The position numbers and the translations under genes were made by a program. A stretch of 19,614 nucleotides of DNA from UBA8886 sp963578705. GTDB taxonomy: Archaea > Thermoplasmatota > Poseidoniia > MGIII > CG-Epi1. Below, in pieces: positions 7,183 through 13,911 of this stretch. Below the pieces are notes generated by a model. The model saw only the letters and a program-made list of their open reading frames with translations. It searched no databases and was not told where the DNA came from. The stretch is from positions 1 through 19,614 of the forward strand of contig CAUZDT010000022.1 in NCBI GenBank assembly GCA_963578705.1, read 5' to 3'. Each line of letters opens with the position of its first letter. Within the stretch, counting starts at the first letter, position 1.

Positions 7183-8037
7183 ATGAACCTCGATGCCCTG
7201 AAGCAGCTACCACCGTGGGCACGGGAGCTGGGGAGTGCGCTGCTGGTCGTCAGCGCGGTGTTCATGCTGACCTGGGTCTACACCGGCAACTGGCCGCCGA
7301 TGGTGGTCATCGAATCGGGCTCGATGGAGCACGACGACAACCCGCTCTACCCCGAGCCGGGCTTCACCCATATCGGCGCCATCGACACCGGCGACCTTGT
7401 GCTGGTCAAGAGCGCGGAGCGCAGCGACATCGTCACCTACCTTGCCGGGAAACCGCAGGGCTACGAGCGCTACGGCGACTACGGCGACGTAATCATCTAC
7501 TACAAGAACGGGCTGCGCGGAGTCTGCAGCGCTGGCGCGAGCCTCGACGAGACGGAGTGCAACCGGCAGGATGGCGAGTGGACCCCGGCCACGCCGGTCA
7601 TCCACCGCGCCATGGCGTGGGTCGAGGTGCGCGACAACGGCAGCTACTACCTGCCCGAAGTGGACATGGAGTTCGCCAACGGCAAGCTAGTGCTGGCCGA
7701 AATCGGGCTCCCGCCAGGCGCTCCGCTGACGGGGATAACGCAGTCGGGCTACATCACCAAAGGCGACTCGACCGGCAACCGCCACCCCGACCAGCTGACG
7801 CATCGCGACCTGCTGGGCCAGCAGGTGCAGCCGGTGCAGCCGGGCGACATCGTCGGCATGGCACGCGGCGAGCTGCCGTGGTTCGGGCTCATCAAGCTGA
7901 AGCTGACGCAGCCCGAAAACTACGCCGCGGCGCCCGAGGAGTGTCGGCAGATGCTGCTCATCTCGCTGGTGGTCGTCATCGTCGGGCCTTTCGCCATCCA
8001 GCGCGGCTGGGAACTGTGGGGCCCGCGCCGCAAGTAA
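7183..8037 (+). CDS. Signal peptidase I (archaeal/ER Ser-His type)
   Basis: This 284-residue membrane protein has an N-terminal anchor (about 17-33) followed by the catalytic serine motif ESGSM (Ser47). GDVIIYY follows, then HRAM with His141 in place of the bacterial lysine, and TKGDSTGNRHPD (Asp195, Asp203). These are the boxes of archaeal and ER signal peptidases, which remove signal peptides from Sec and Tat substrates on the outer face of the membrane. A second membrane segment near the C-terminus (about 257-272) ends with a basic tail. Unusual is a loop of about 30 residues between GDVIIYY and HRAM with a cysteine pair (C115, C126) and a GEW motif. The start follows the zinc-ribbon stop by 5 nt without a clear Shine-Dalgarno. 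Confidence 0.9.
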   Translation: MNLDALKQLPPWARELGSALLVVSAVFMLTWVYTGNWPPMVVIESGSMEHDDNPLYPEPGFTHIGAIDTGDLVLVKSAERSDIVTYLAGKPQGYERYGDYGDVIIYYKNGLRGVCSAGASLDETECNRQDGEWTPATPVIHRAMAWVEVRDNGSYYLPEVDMEFANGKLVLAEIGLPPGAPLTGITQSGYITKGDSTGNRHPDQLTHRDLLGQQVQPVQPGDIVGMARGELPWFGLIKLKLTQPENYAAAPEECRQMLLISLVVVIVGPFAIQRGWELWGPRRK

Positions 8038-8039
8038 AC

Positions 8040-8047
8040 GCTTAAGC
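8040..8047 (+). promoter_or_regulatory. TATA-like element before proS
   Basis: The palindrome gcttaagc lies 25-26 nt before the proS ATG at 8069, just after the signal peptidase stop. The 31-nt intergenic gap holds no Shine-Dalgarno close to the start, so proS is probably made from its own leaderless transcript. Confidence 0.45.
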
Positions 8048-8068
8048 AGCACCTGTCTGGCGAGCACG

Positions 8069-9595
8069 ATGGCCCAGCCGGCAGCCGCCAAGCGCGGCAT
8101 CCCGCCCAAAGACGATTTCAACGCCTGGTACCCCTTCATGGTCGAGGCGGCCGAACTGGTCGACAAGCGCTACCCCATCAAGGGTATGGACGTCTGGCGC
8201 CCCTACGGCTGGAAGGCAATGCGACTCATCGACGGGCTGACGCACGCCGAGATGGAGCGCACCGGCCATCAGGAAGTCAACTTCCCGCTGCTCATCCCGG
8301 AGCAGCTGCTCGAGAAGGAGAACCGGCTGGTGGCGTGGTTACAGCGCGCGCGCGAGGAAGGGGTCGACCCGTCGGAGCTGCGGATGGACGAGGCGGCGAC
8401 TGGCTTCGCGCGGGAAGTTTTCTGGGTGCGGCAGGCGGGCGAGACCGAACTGGACGTGCCGATGTTCCTGCGCCCCACGTCGGAGACGGCGATGTACAGC
8501 ATGTTCCCGCTCTGGATTCGGAGCCACGCCGACCTACCGCTGAAGACGTACCAGATGGTCAACACCTTCCGCTACGAGACGAAGCAGACGCGCTCGTTCA
8601 TCCGCGTGCGCGAAATCCACTTCTTTGAAGCGCATACCTGCCACGTCGACGAGGCGGACGCGACGCGGCAAATCGAGGAGGACCTCGAAATCGCGGCGCG
8701 GCTGATGCATGACCTCTGCCTGCCGACGCTGGTCGCGCGGCGGCCGCTGTGGGACACCTTCCCCGGCGCGCACTACACCGTCGGCATCGACGTCGTGATG
8801 CCCGACGGGCGGACGCTACAGGTGGCGTCGGTCCACCACTACCGCGACCAGTGGGCGCGCGCGTTCGACGTGCGCTACGAGGACGCGCAGGGCGAACAGC
8901 AGTACTGCCACCAGACCACCTATGGCATGTCGGAGCGGCTGCTCGGCGCGGTCGTCGGCGTCCACGGCGACGACCGCGGACTCATCCTGCCGCCCGCGAT
9001 TGCACCGCACCAGGCAGTCATCGTGCCGGTACTCGCGAAGGAGGGCGCCGACGACGTGCTGGCGGCGTGCCGCGAACTGCAGGCGCAACTGCGCGAGGCG
9101 GGGCTGCGGGTGCACCTCGACGACCGCGACCTGCGGCCGGGGCAGAAATACTACGACTGGGAGATTCGCGGCGTGCCGCTGCGGCTCGAGCTGGGGCCGC
9201 GCGACCTTGCCAGCGGCGAGTGCGTACTGGCGCCGCGCACCGGCGGCAAAGACAGTGTGCCGCTGGCGGGCGCGACGGAGGCAGTGAAAGAGGCGCTGGA
9301 GGCTGTTGCGGCCGAATTGCGGAAGCGCGCCGAAAAAACCGATAATGCGTGCATGCACGTATTGCCTCCGCTGACACGCTCCGCGATGGGGCGGCTGTCG
9401 CTGGCGGAGCCGGTCGAGCCGGGGCGAATCTACGAGATACCGTTCGACGGTAGCAACGCCGAGGCGGCGATGGTGGAGGAACTCACGGGACTCTCATTCC
9501 TGGGCGACGCGCGCGAGCCGTTTGCGAAGGCGCGCAAGTGCGCCGTCTCGGGGAAATCTACGAAGCGACGCGTCTGGCTGGCACGAAGTTACTAA
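8069..9595 (+). CDS. proS: Prolyl-tRNA synthetase (archaeal/eukaryotic class IIa type)
   Basis: This 508-residue enzyme charges tRNA-Pro. It has RPTSET at 135-140, the motif 2 region NTFRYETKQTRSF (165-177), and motif 3 GMSERLLGAVVGVHGD (286-301) followed by DRGLILPP. The anticodon-binding domain (about 315-420) and the extra C-terminal domain ending in Tyr508 define the archaeal/eukaryotic short form. No bacterial editing insertion is present. In the C-terminal domain, which in many archaeal enzymes carries four zinc-binding cysteines, only Cys491 remains: the IPFCG-like box reads IPFDG and the CxxC box reads CAVSGK. The zinc site therefore appears lost. The start is the only ATG that fits both the N-terminal alignment and the promoter spacing. 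Confidence 0.97.
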   Translation: MAQPAAAKRGIPPKDDFNAWYPFMVEAAELVDKRYPIKGMDVWRPYGWKAMRLIDGLTHAEMERTGHQEVNFPLLIPEQLLEKENRLVAWLQRAREEGVDPSELRMDEAATGFAREVFWVRQAGETELDVPMFLRPTSETAMYSMFPLWIRSHADLPLKTYQMVNTFRYETKQTRSFIRVREIHFFEAHTCHVDEADATRQIEEDLEIAARLMHDLCLPTLVARRPLWDTFPGAHYTVGIDVVMPDGRTLQVASVHHYRDQWARAFDVRYEDAQGEQQYCHQTTYGMSERLLGAVVGVHGDDRGLILPPAIAPHQAVIVPVLAKEGADDVLAACRELQAQLREAGLRVHLDDRDLRPGQKYYDWEIRGVPLRLELGPRDLASGECVLAPRTGGKDSVPLAGATEAVKEALEAVAAELRKRAEKTDNACMHVLPPLTRSAMGRLSLAEPVEPGRIYEIPFDGSNAEAAMVEELTGLSFLGDAREPFAKARKCAVSGKSTKRRVWLARSY

Positions 9596-9642
9596 TACCT
9601 AGGTGGGCCCAGTTTTATCGTCAGGCAACGAATTTAGTTATC

Positions 9643-9650
9643 CTTATATA
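9643..9650 (+). promoter_or_regulatory. Strong TATA box of the pilin-like gene
   Basis: The string cttatata is the closest match to the archaeal TATA consensus in the window. It predicts a transcript start near 9672 and so a leader of about 48 nt before the ATG at 9720, unlike the leaderless genes around it. The box is flanked by a 7-nt inverted repeat (cgtcagg at 9619-9625 and cctgacg at 9656-9662). Confidence 0.75.
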
Positions 9651-9719
9651 CACTTCCTGACGGTGGCGAGTTCCTGCGGTCTGCCAAGCAGCACCGTAGA
9701 AAGAAAAGAGGACGCAACC

Positions 9720-10304
9720 ATGGAACACAGAATAGAACAAGACAACGAGGGTGTATCCCCGGTTATCGCCGTCATTTTGATGGTGGCAATAACTGTAGTT
9801 CTGGCAGCTGTGCTGTACGTTTGGGCAGCCAGCTTCCTGGAACAGGGGGATTCCTCACCCTTCGCCCAGTTCACGTCAACCAAGAATAGCGGTGGCGACT
9901 ACTATGTCACCGTTGTGAAGGTATCGACGAAGTACGACTTGGAAGCCTTCAGCTACTTCCTGAAGGACAGCGTAGGCACGACCAGTGAGTTTGGTGAGAT
10001 TGCAATGCAGAATCTCTCCGGCAACGTGGTCGGAGTCGACGTCAGCTACGACGCCAAGTGTAGCGATGACGATACCTGCGACGCCGACCTGCAAACGCGC
10101 GTGGACGCCGTTGATGGCGATGACGGAGCAATCTACGCCGTCACCTTCCACGACAACGACCGCGATGGCAAACTGTCAGCCGGTGACAAGTTCACCGCAC
10201 GCGGCTCGGGCCACTCTGCCAACGGCCCCGCTCGTGACGACTGGTCCGTTGAGGTCAAGTTCGACAACACTGGCGACGTGATTGGCAGCAAGCGGCTCGG
10301 TTAG
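9720..10304 (+). CDS. Type IV pilin-like/archaellin-type secreted protein
   Basis: This 194-residue protein has a class III signal peptide. A short charged leader ends with Gly11, then VSPVIAVILMVAITVVLAA begins the hydrophobic helix (12-36), the archaeal pilin N-terminal signature (Pilin_N/DUF1628). A prepilin peptidase should cut after Gly11, and the mature protein would assemble into a pilus or stay membrane-anchored. The exported domain is acidic. It has a cysteine pair (C114, C120), one N-glycosylation sequon (Asn98-Leu-Ser) and a calcium-type loop DNDRDGKLSAGD (145-156). ATG 9720 is chosen because gagga (9708-9712) lies 7 nt before it and because the longer in-frame start at 9603 lies upstream of the TATA box. 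Strong promoter, Shine-Dalgarno and a terminator suggest high expression as a single gene. No assembly ATPase is nearby. Confidence 0.88.
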   Translation: MEHRIEQDNEGVSPVIAVILMVAITVVLAAVLYVWAASFLEQGDSSPFAQFTSTKNSGGDYYVTVVKVSTKYDLEAFSYFLKDSVGTTSEFGEIAMQNLSGNVVGVDVSYDAKCSDDDTCDADLQTRVDAVDGDDGAIYAVTFHDNDRDGKLSAGDKFTARGSGHSANGPARDDWSVEVKFDNTGDVIGSKRLG

Positions 10305-10327
10305 ACTCGTCTAACTGGTCCAACGGA

Positions 10328-10367
10328 GGGCGGGGGTACACAGCACCCCCCGCCCCACCCCCTTTTT
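10328..10367 (+). terminator. Hairpin plus T-tract after the pilin-like gene
   Basis: A GC-rich stem pairs gggcgggggt (10328-10337) with accccccgccc (10345-10355, one bulged C) around a 7-nt loop. A C/T-rich stretch ending in five T (10363-10367) follows. It lies 24 nt after the stop, between convergent genes. On the plus strand it looks like a factor-independent terminator; the minus strand has no matching T-tract. Confidence 0.65.
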
Positions 10368-10396
10368 CCAGAGCGAAAGCTCTCGGCTACATACTG

Positions 10397-11065
10397 CTAA
10401 AGTCCAACCAGCAGCAGCGCTCCCACCAGTAGCGGCTGGTGCAGCAGGTAAATCGGTAGCGTGCGCCGTCCCGCCCAGAGCAGCAGCGCGGGCCACTCGC
10501 GCGCCAGCAGCGGCCGGCCATCAGCATAGGCACGGCTGCTCGCCCAGAAAGCGAGCAGGAAAACCCCGAGCCACGGCTTGAGCGGGAAGTAGTCCACCGT
10601 CGTAAAATCGTAGCCGCGCAGCCCGAGCCATTCCCCGGCCGGCAGCGCCAGCCACGGCAGCAGCAAACAAGCCGCCCCGACGGGGAGCGCCAGCCGCTCG
10701 CGCCCGCGCAGCGGCAGCGCCACAAGGCCGGCCAGCGCCAGCAGGTGCAGCACGCCGAAGCGAACGAAGGCGTGCGGCAGCGCGAGCCAGGTGACGAGCG
10801 TGATGCCATATGCGATGCCGGCCAGCTTCAAGGAGCGGTGCAGCGCCTGGCGGGTGCCCCCCTTACGGCTCGCCAGGAATGCAGCGACGCCGGCAACCGC
10901 AACGAAAAGTCCCCCGGTAAGGCGCGAGAACCACCACCAGCCGTCACCCGCGGCAACTGTCATCGCGCCGAAGAAGTCCAGGTCGCTGACGAAGTTGGAG
11001 AGCAGCATCATGCCGAGCGCGACCCCGCGCAGCGCGTCGAGCTCGTCGAGACGGCGGCAGCTCAT
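10397..11065 (-). CDS. DUF1624-like/heparan acetyltransferase-type membrane protein
   Basis: This 222-residue protein has about six to seven membrane segments. It opens with RLDELDALRGVALGMMLLSNF followed by DLDFFG, the start signature of the DUF1624/acyltransferase-3-like group (heparan-alpha-glucosaminide acetyltransferase relatives, YeiB). It ends with RTLPIYLLHQPLL, the usual final helix motif of the group. Such proteins move acyl groups across or at the membrane onto sugars or lipids, but the substrate cannot be deduced. The ATG overlaps the stop of the upstream epimerase-like gene by 4 nt (ATGA), so the two are translationally coupled and probably work in one pathway, perhaps surface lipid or glycan modification. 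The length is normal for the family. Confidence 0.78.
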   Translation of the reverse strand: MSCRRLDELDALRGVALGMMLLSNFVSDLDFFGAMTVAAGDGWWWFSRLTGGLFVAVAGVAAFLASRKGGTRQALHRSLKLAGIAYGITLVTWLALPHAFVRFGVLHLLALAGLVALPLRGRERLALPVGAACLLLPWLALPAGEWLGLRGYDFTTVDYFPLKPWLGVFLLAFWASSRAYADGRPLLAREWPALLLWAGRRTLPIYLLHQPLLVGALLLVGL

Positions 11066-12447
11066 GCCTCGAACTCGCGTCGCCCCAGCAGGTGCCGCAG
11101 CGCGCCCTCGAGTTCGGGCAGGCGCCAGCAGTAGTCGCGCGCCGCGAGCCGCTCCGACGAGACACGTGTGCTGCCGAGCAGCAGCGACCGCCCCATCTCG
11201 CCCATCGCGCCGCTGACGACGAAGCGCGGCAGCGGAATCACTGCGGGCCTCCGCAGCACCCGACCGACGGTCGCGGCGAAGTCGCGCTGCCGCACCGCCC
11301 CGGCGACGACGTTGTGCGGCCCGCGCAGCCGCTGGTCGCAGAGCGCGTGGTGGATTGCGCCGACGGCGTCGTCGAGCGCCGCCCACGACCACCACTGCTG
11401 GCCGCCGCCGATGGAGCCACCCGCGAGCGGTGCCCCGAGCGGCGGAAGCATCCGCGGCAGCGCACCGCCTTGCGGGGAAAGCACGATGCCAAAGCGCAGG
11501 TTGACGACGCGGATACCGGCCGCCAGCGCCGGTTCGCACGCCGCCTCCCAGTCGCGCACCACCCCGGCGAAGAAGTCGGCGCCCGGCGGGGCGTCCTCGT
11601 CGAGCAACTCGTCGCCGCGGTCGCCATACCAGCCGATGGCCGACGCGCAGATGAGCGTGCGCGGCGGGACGACCATCGCCGCCAAGTGCTCCGCCAGCAG
11701 CCGCGTCCCGGCGATGCGACTTTCGCGGATTTCGCGCCGCTTGGCGGGCGACCAGCGCAGCAGCGCGCCGACGTTTTCGCCCGCAAGGTGGACAACTGCG
11801 TCATGCCCCTCCAATGGGCCGACGTAGTGCCGCGTCGGGGACCACTCTATTTCCCCCGCGCGCGGGGCGCGTCGCACCATGCGGCTCACCACATGGCCAC
11901 CCGCAGTCAGGAACGGCGTCAGCGCGGAGCCAATGAGCCCGCTCGCGCCGGTAATCGCGACGCGCAGCCGGCCCGGGAACCGGCGGTGCGCCTCGACGTC
12001 GTGGCGCGTGACGTGGTGGCGGTAGCCGAAGAGTTGCGCGACGCGATGCTCGACGCCGCCAAGCGCTCGGCCGAGCGCACCGAAGGGCGTCTCGTATTCG
12101 ACGAGGTCGCGCAGCAGCGACCGCCCCCCGCGCAGCGGCTCGAAGAGATGGGTGTGCTCCCAGTGGCGGAACGGCCCGCGCTCCATCGTGTCGACGAACT
12201 GCCGCTGGCGAATGTAGCCGTGGTGCCGCGCGACCCACTTGCGGCGAAACGGCGCCCGGACGCGCAGCTCGACGCGCCCCGATTGCAGGTCGCCCTCACG
12301 GTGCAGCACCGTCACGGGGTCGAACGGCGGCACCAGCCGCTCGAAGGCGCCGGGTCGCTCGTGCCACGCGAAAAGCTGCTCGACCGGCGCCGCGATTTCG
12401 ACCTCGCGCTCGAAGAGCTCCACATGTGCTGAAGGGCGGCGCGCCAT
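11062..12447 (-). CDS. SRPBCC + TIGR01777-type NAD-dependent epimerase fusion
   Basis: This 461-residue two-domain protein begins with a START/SRPBCC-like ligand-binding domain (about 8-155), with typical openers VEIAAPVEQLFAWHERPGAFERLVPP. An extended-SDR domain (about 160-461) follows: GASGLIG at 167-173, then HLAGENVG, ASAIGWYGDRGDE, VNLRFGIVLSPQGGALPRM, WWSWAALDDAVGAIHHAL and a C-terminal GSTRVSSERL. These are the marks of the TIGR01777/YfcH (SDR39U1) family. The same fusion is known in bacteria and some archaea; its substrate is unknown. The start ATG lies 23 nt from the symmetric element at 12466-12474, consistent with a leaderless transcript. It is coupled to the downstream acyltransferase-like gene. 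Codon use looks like that of the neighbours, so any transfer is not recent. Confidence 0.88.
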   Translation of the reverse strand: MARRPSAHVELFEREVEIAAPVEQLFAWHERPGAFERLVPPFDPVTVLHREGDLQSGRVELRVRAPFRRKWVARHHGYIRQRQFVDTMERGPFRHWEHTHLFEPLRGGRSLLRDLVEYETPFGALGRALGGVEHRVAQLFGYRHHVTRHDVEAHRRFPGRLRVAITGASGLIGSALTPFLTAGGHVVSRMVRRAPRAGEIEWSPTRHYVGPLEGHDAVVHLAGENVGALLRWSPAKRREIRESRIAGTRLLAEHLAAMVVPPRTLICASAIGWYGDRGDELLDEDAPPGADFFAGVVRDWEAACEPALAAGIRVVNLRFGIVLSPQGGALPRMLPPLGAPLAGGSIGGGQQWWSWAALDDAVGAIHHALCDQRLRGPHNVVAGAVRQRDFAATVGRVLRRPAVIPLPRFVVSGAMGEMGRSLLLGSTRVSSERLAARDYCWRLPELEGALRHLLGRREFEA

Positions 12448-12465
12448 AAGTGGCGCGGCCGGCGG

Positions 12466-12474
12466 GCTTTAAGC
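12466..12474. promoter_or_regulatory. Shared palindromic TATA-like element (epimerase / DUF531 genes)
   Basis: The near-perfect palindrome gctttaagc is centred on 12470. It is 23 nt from the minus-strand ATG at 12447 and 25 nt from an in-frame plus-strand GTG at 12495. The 47-nt gap between these two start codons has no other AT-rich string. A single TATA-like element is therefore the likely promoter for both leaderless transcripts. Confidence 0.5.
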
Positions 12475-12494
12475 TGTGCAAGGCTTCGCCTTGC

Positions 12495-13910
12495 GTGGCG
12501 CGTCGCGAACATATGCCATCCGCCTGCCGCACGCTGATACGGCGTTCGCGACAGGGGGCGCCACTGGAAGCGCTGGTCGAGCAGGCCCATGCTTTGGAGC
12601 CATACTACTGCGCGCTGGCACTGCTCGAGCTCTCGGGCCGCAACGAGGTCGCGCAGGCGCGGGCGCAGGATTTCGTTCGCGAAGCACTGGCGTGCGCCGA
12701 GCGGGTCGAGCAGGAATGGCGCCACGCCGAGCTGGTCGGCGAGCTGGCGAAGCAGCTCGCCGACTGGCGCAAGGCAGGCGACCGCCCACCAGTGCTGCGC
12801 GCGCTGGTAGGGCATTTGCGAACGCTCCACGGCGAGACGCTGGTAACCGCGCTCAAGGCAGCCGCTCCGCGACTGCCGACGCAACTGCAGCACGACCTGC
12901 TCGAGCTGGCGCTCGCCAACGCCGAGCAGGAAGTGGCGTCTGCCAAGCCGGTGCTGCGCGCGTGGGCGGGCGAGCTCAAACCGGCGCCAATCATGGCGCA
13001 CCTCTCGCGGCTGCCGCGCTCGCAAGCGGTGCGACTGCTGGGCTATTTGCACCTGCAACTGCGGCGCAACGAGCGCGCCGTTTCGCCGAGCGCGCTCGAG
13101 CAGGCGCTGGCGCTGGAGCCGAACGCGAGCGGGCTGCGCTACCTCGCGTCGGTCGCTGCGAAAGACGAACTTGCGCCGCTCGCGGACGCAGCCCGCAAGC
13201 GGCCGGGCGACGAAGCGGCGCGGCTGCTCGGGACGCTGGCGGGCGCGGCGCACCGGCTGGGCGACCACGCGACCGCGAAAGCGTGGCTGGCTGAAGGGGG
13301 CGAGCTGGCCGCCACTATCGACGATACCGCCACCCGGCAGCGAGTGCTCGAAACGCTGGCACGCGGGCAGGAGCGGCTGGGCGGCAAGGCCGCAAAAGCC
13401 AAGCCTGCAACGGCTGTCGAGCTACCAACCCCGACGGGGGGGCATGTGCTCGGCCTCTGGAACGGCTACCGCGGCGGCCTCAAACCACCGCACCTGCGGG
13501 CGCTGGCGCGGGCGGGGGCGCTCTGCGCCGGCTTCGGGCTCGACCTGGCGCTGGTTGATTTCGGGAAGACCGAGCTGCCGCGACTGGCACAGCGGGTCGC
13601 GCGCGAGTCGCGCGCCGATGGCGGCGAGTGGTTTGCGGCGCTCGTCGACGCCGGCCGCGTGAAGCTCTTCAGCGGCGTCCCGGGAAAGTGGGGCGGGACG
13701 CTGGTCGCGACGACTCCCCAACCGGGCAAGCCGGAACCGCCCGTGCCGTTCGAAGGCCGCCTCTGCCTACTGATGGGGGTCGGCCCGCAAGGATTGCCGG
13801 GCAAGCTGCTCAAGGCAGCCAAATTCCACCTCGAGCTGACCGGCCACGGCGTCGAGCTGGAAACCGCAACCGCGATGGGCGTGATTGCGGAGCGGCTCGC
13901 CACACTCTAA
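12495..13910 (+). CDS. Helical-repeat protein with C-terminal DUF531-like domain
   Basis: This 471-residue protein has two parts. Residues 1 to about 300 are almost wholly alpha-helical and rich in Ala, Leu and Arg, with TPR- or HEAT-like spacing (for example ALEQALALEPNASGLRYLASVA). Residues 315-469 look like the archaeal DUF531 family: GLWNGYRGGLKPPHLRALARA, GFGLDLALVDF, LVATTPQP, and GVGPQGLPGKLLKAAKFHLE leading to LETATAMGVI. That last segment resembles the knotted C-terminal end of SPOUT-type folds, which is only a suggestion. Stand-alone DUF531 proteins, as I recall them, are much shorter, so the helical part is an addition. The GTG start is chosen for its 25-nt distance to the TATA-like element; the ATG at 12513 is the alternative. 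The function is unknown. The stop lies 1 nt from that of mutL on the other strand. Confidence 0.65.
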   Translation: MARREHMPSACRTLIRRSRQGAPLEALVEQAHALEPYYCALALLELSGRNEVAQARAQDFVREALACAERVEQEWRHAELVGELAKQLADWRKAGDRPPVLRALVGHLRTLHGETLVTALKAAAPRLPTQLQHDLLELALANAEQEVASAKPVLRAWAGELKPAPIMAHLSRLPRSQAVRLLGYLHLQLRRNERAVSPSALEQALALEPNASGLRYLASVAAKDELAPLADAARKRPGDEAARLLGTLAGAAHRLGDHATAKAWLAEGGELAATIDDTATRQRVLETLARGQERLGGKAAKAKPATAVELPTPTGGHVLGLWNGYRGGLKPPHLRALARAGALCAGFGLDLALVDFGKTELPRLAQRVARESRADGGEWFAALVDAGRVKLFSGVPGKWGGTLVATTPQPGKPEPPVPFEGRLCLLMGVGPQGLPGKLLKAAKFHLELTGHGVELETATAMGVIAERLATL

Positions 13911-13911
13911 T

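Noticed and set aside
9603..9719. An earlier in-frame start for the pilin-like protein
   Set aside because: It lies before the TATA box, and the later ATG has a Shine-Dalgarno and gives a normal short class III leader.
10370..10383. Small hairpin agagc-gaaa-gctct as a terminator for the minus-strand gene
   Set aside because: Only five base pairs and no T-tract on the minus strand; kept only as a possible minor structure.
11092..12432. A 446-codon plus-strand frame opposite the SRPBCC/epimerase gene
   Set aside because: It is a mirror of a clear two-domain gene, has an Arg/Ala/Pro-rich product with no motifs and arises from high GC at third positions.
12312..13268. A 318-codon minus-strand frame opposite the DUF531-like gene
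   Set aside because: Arg/Gln-rich shadow with no family features; it would also cross the divergent promoter.
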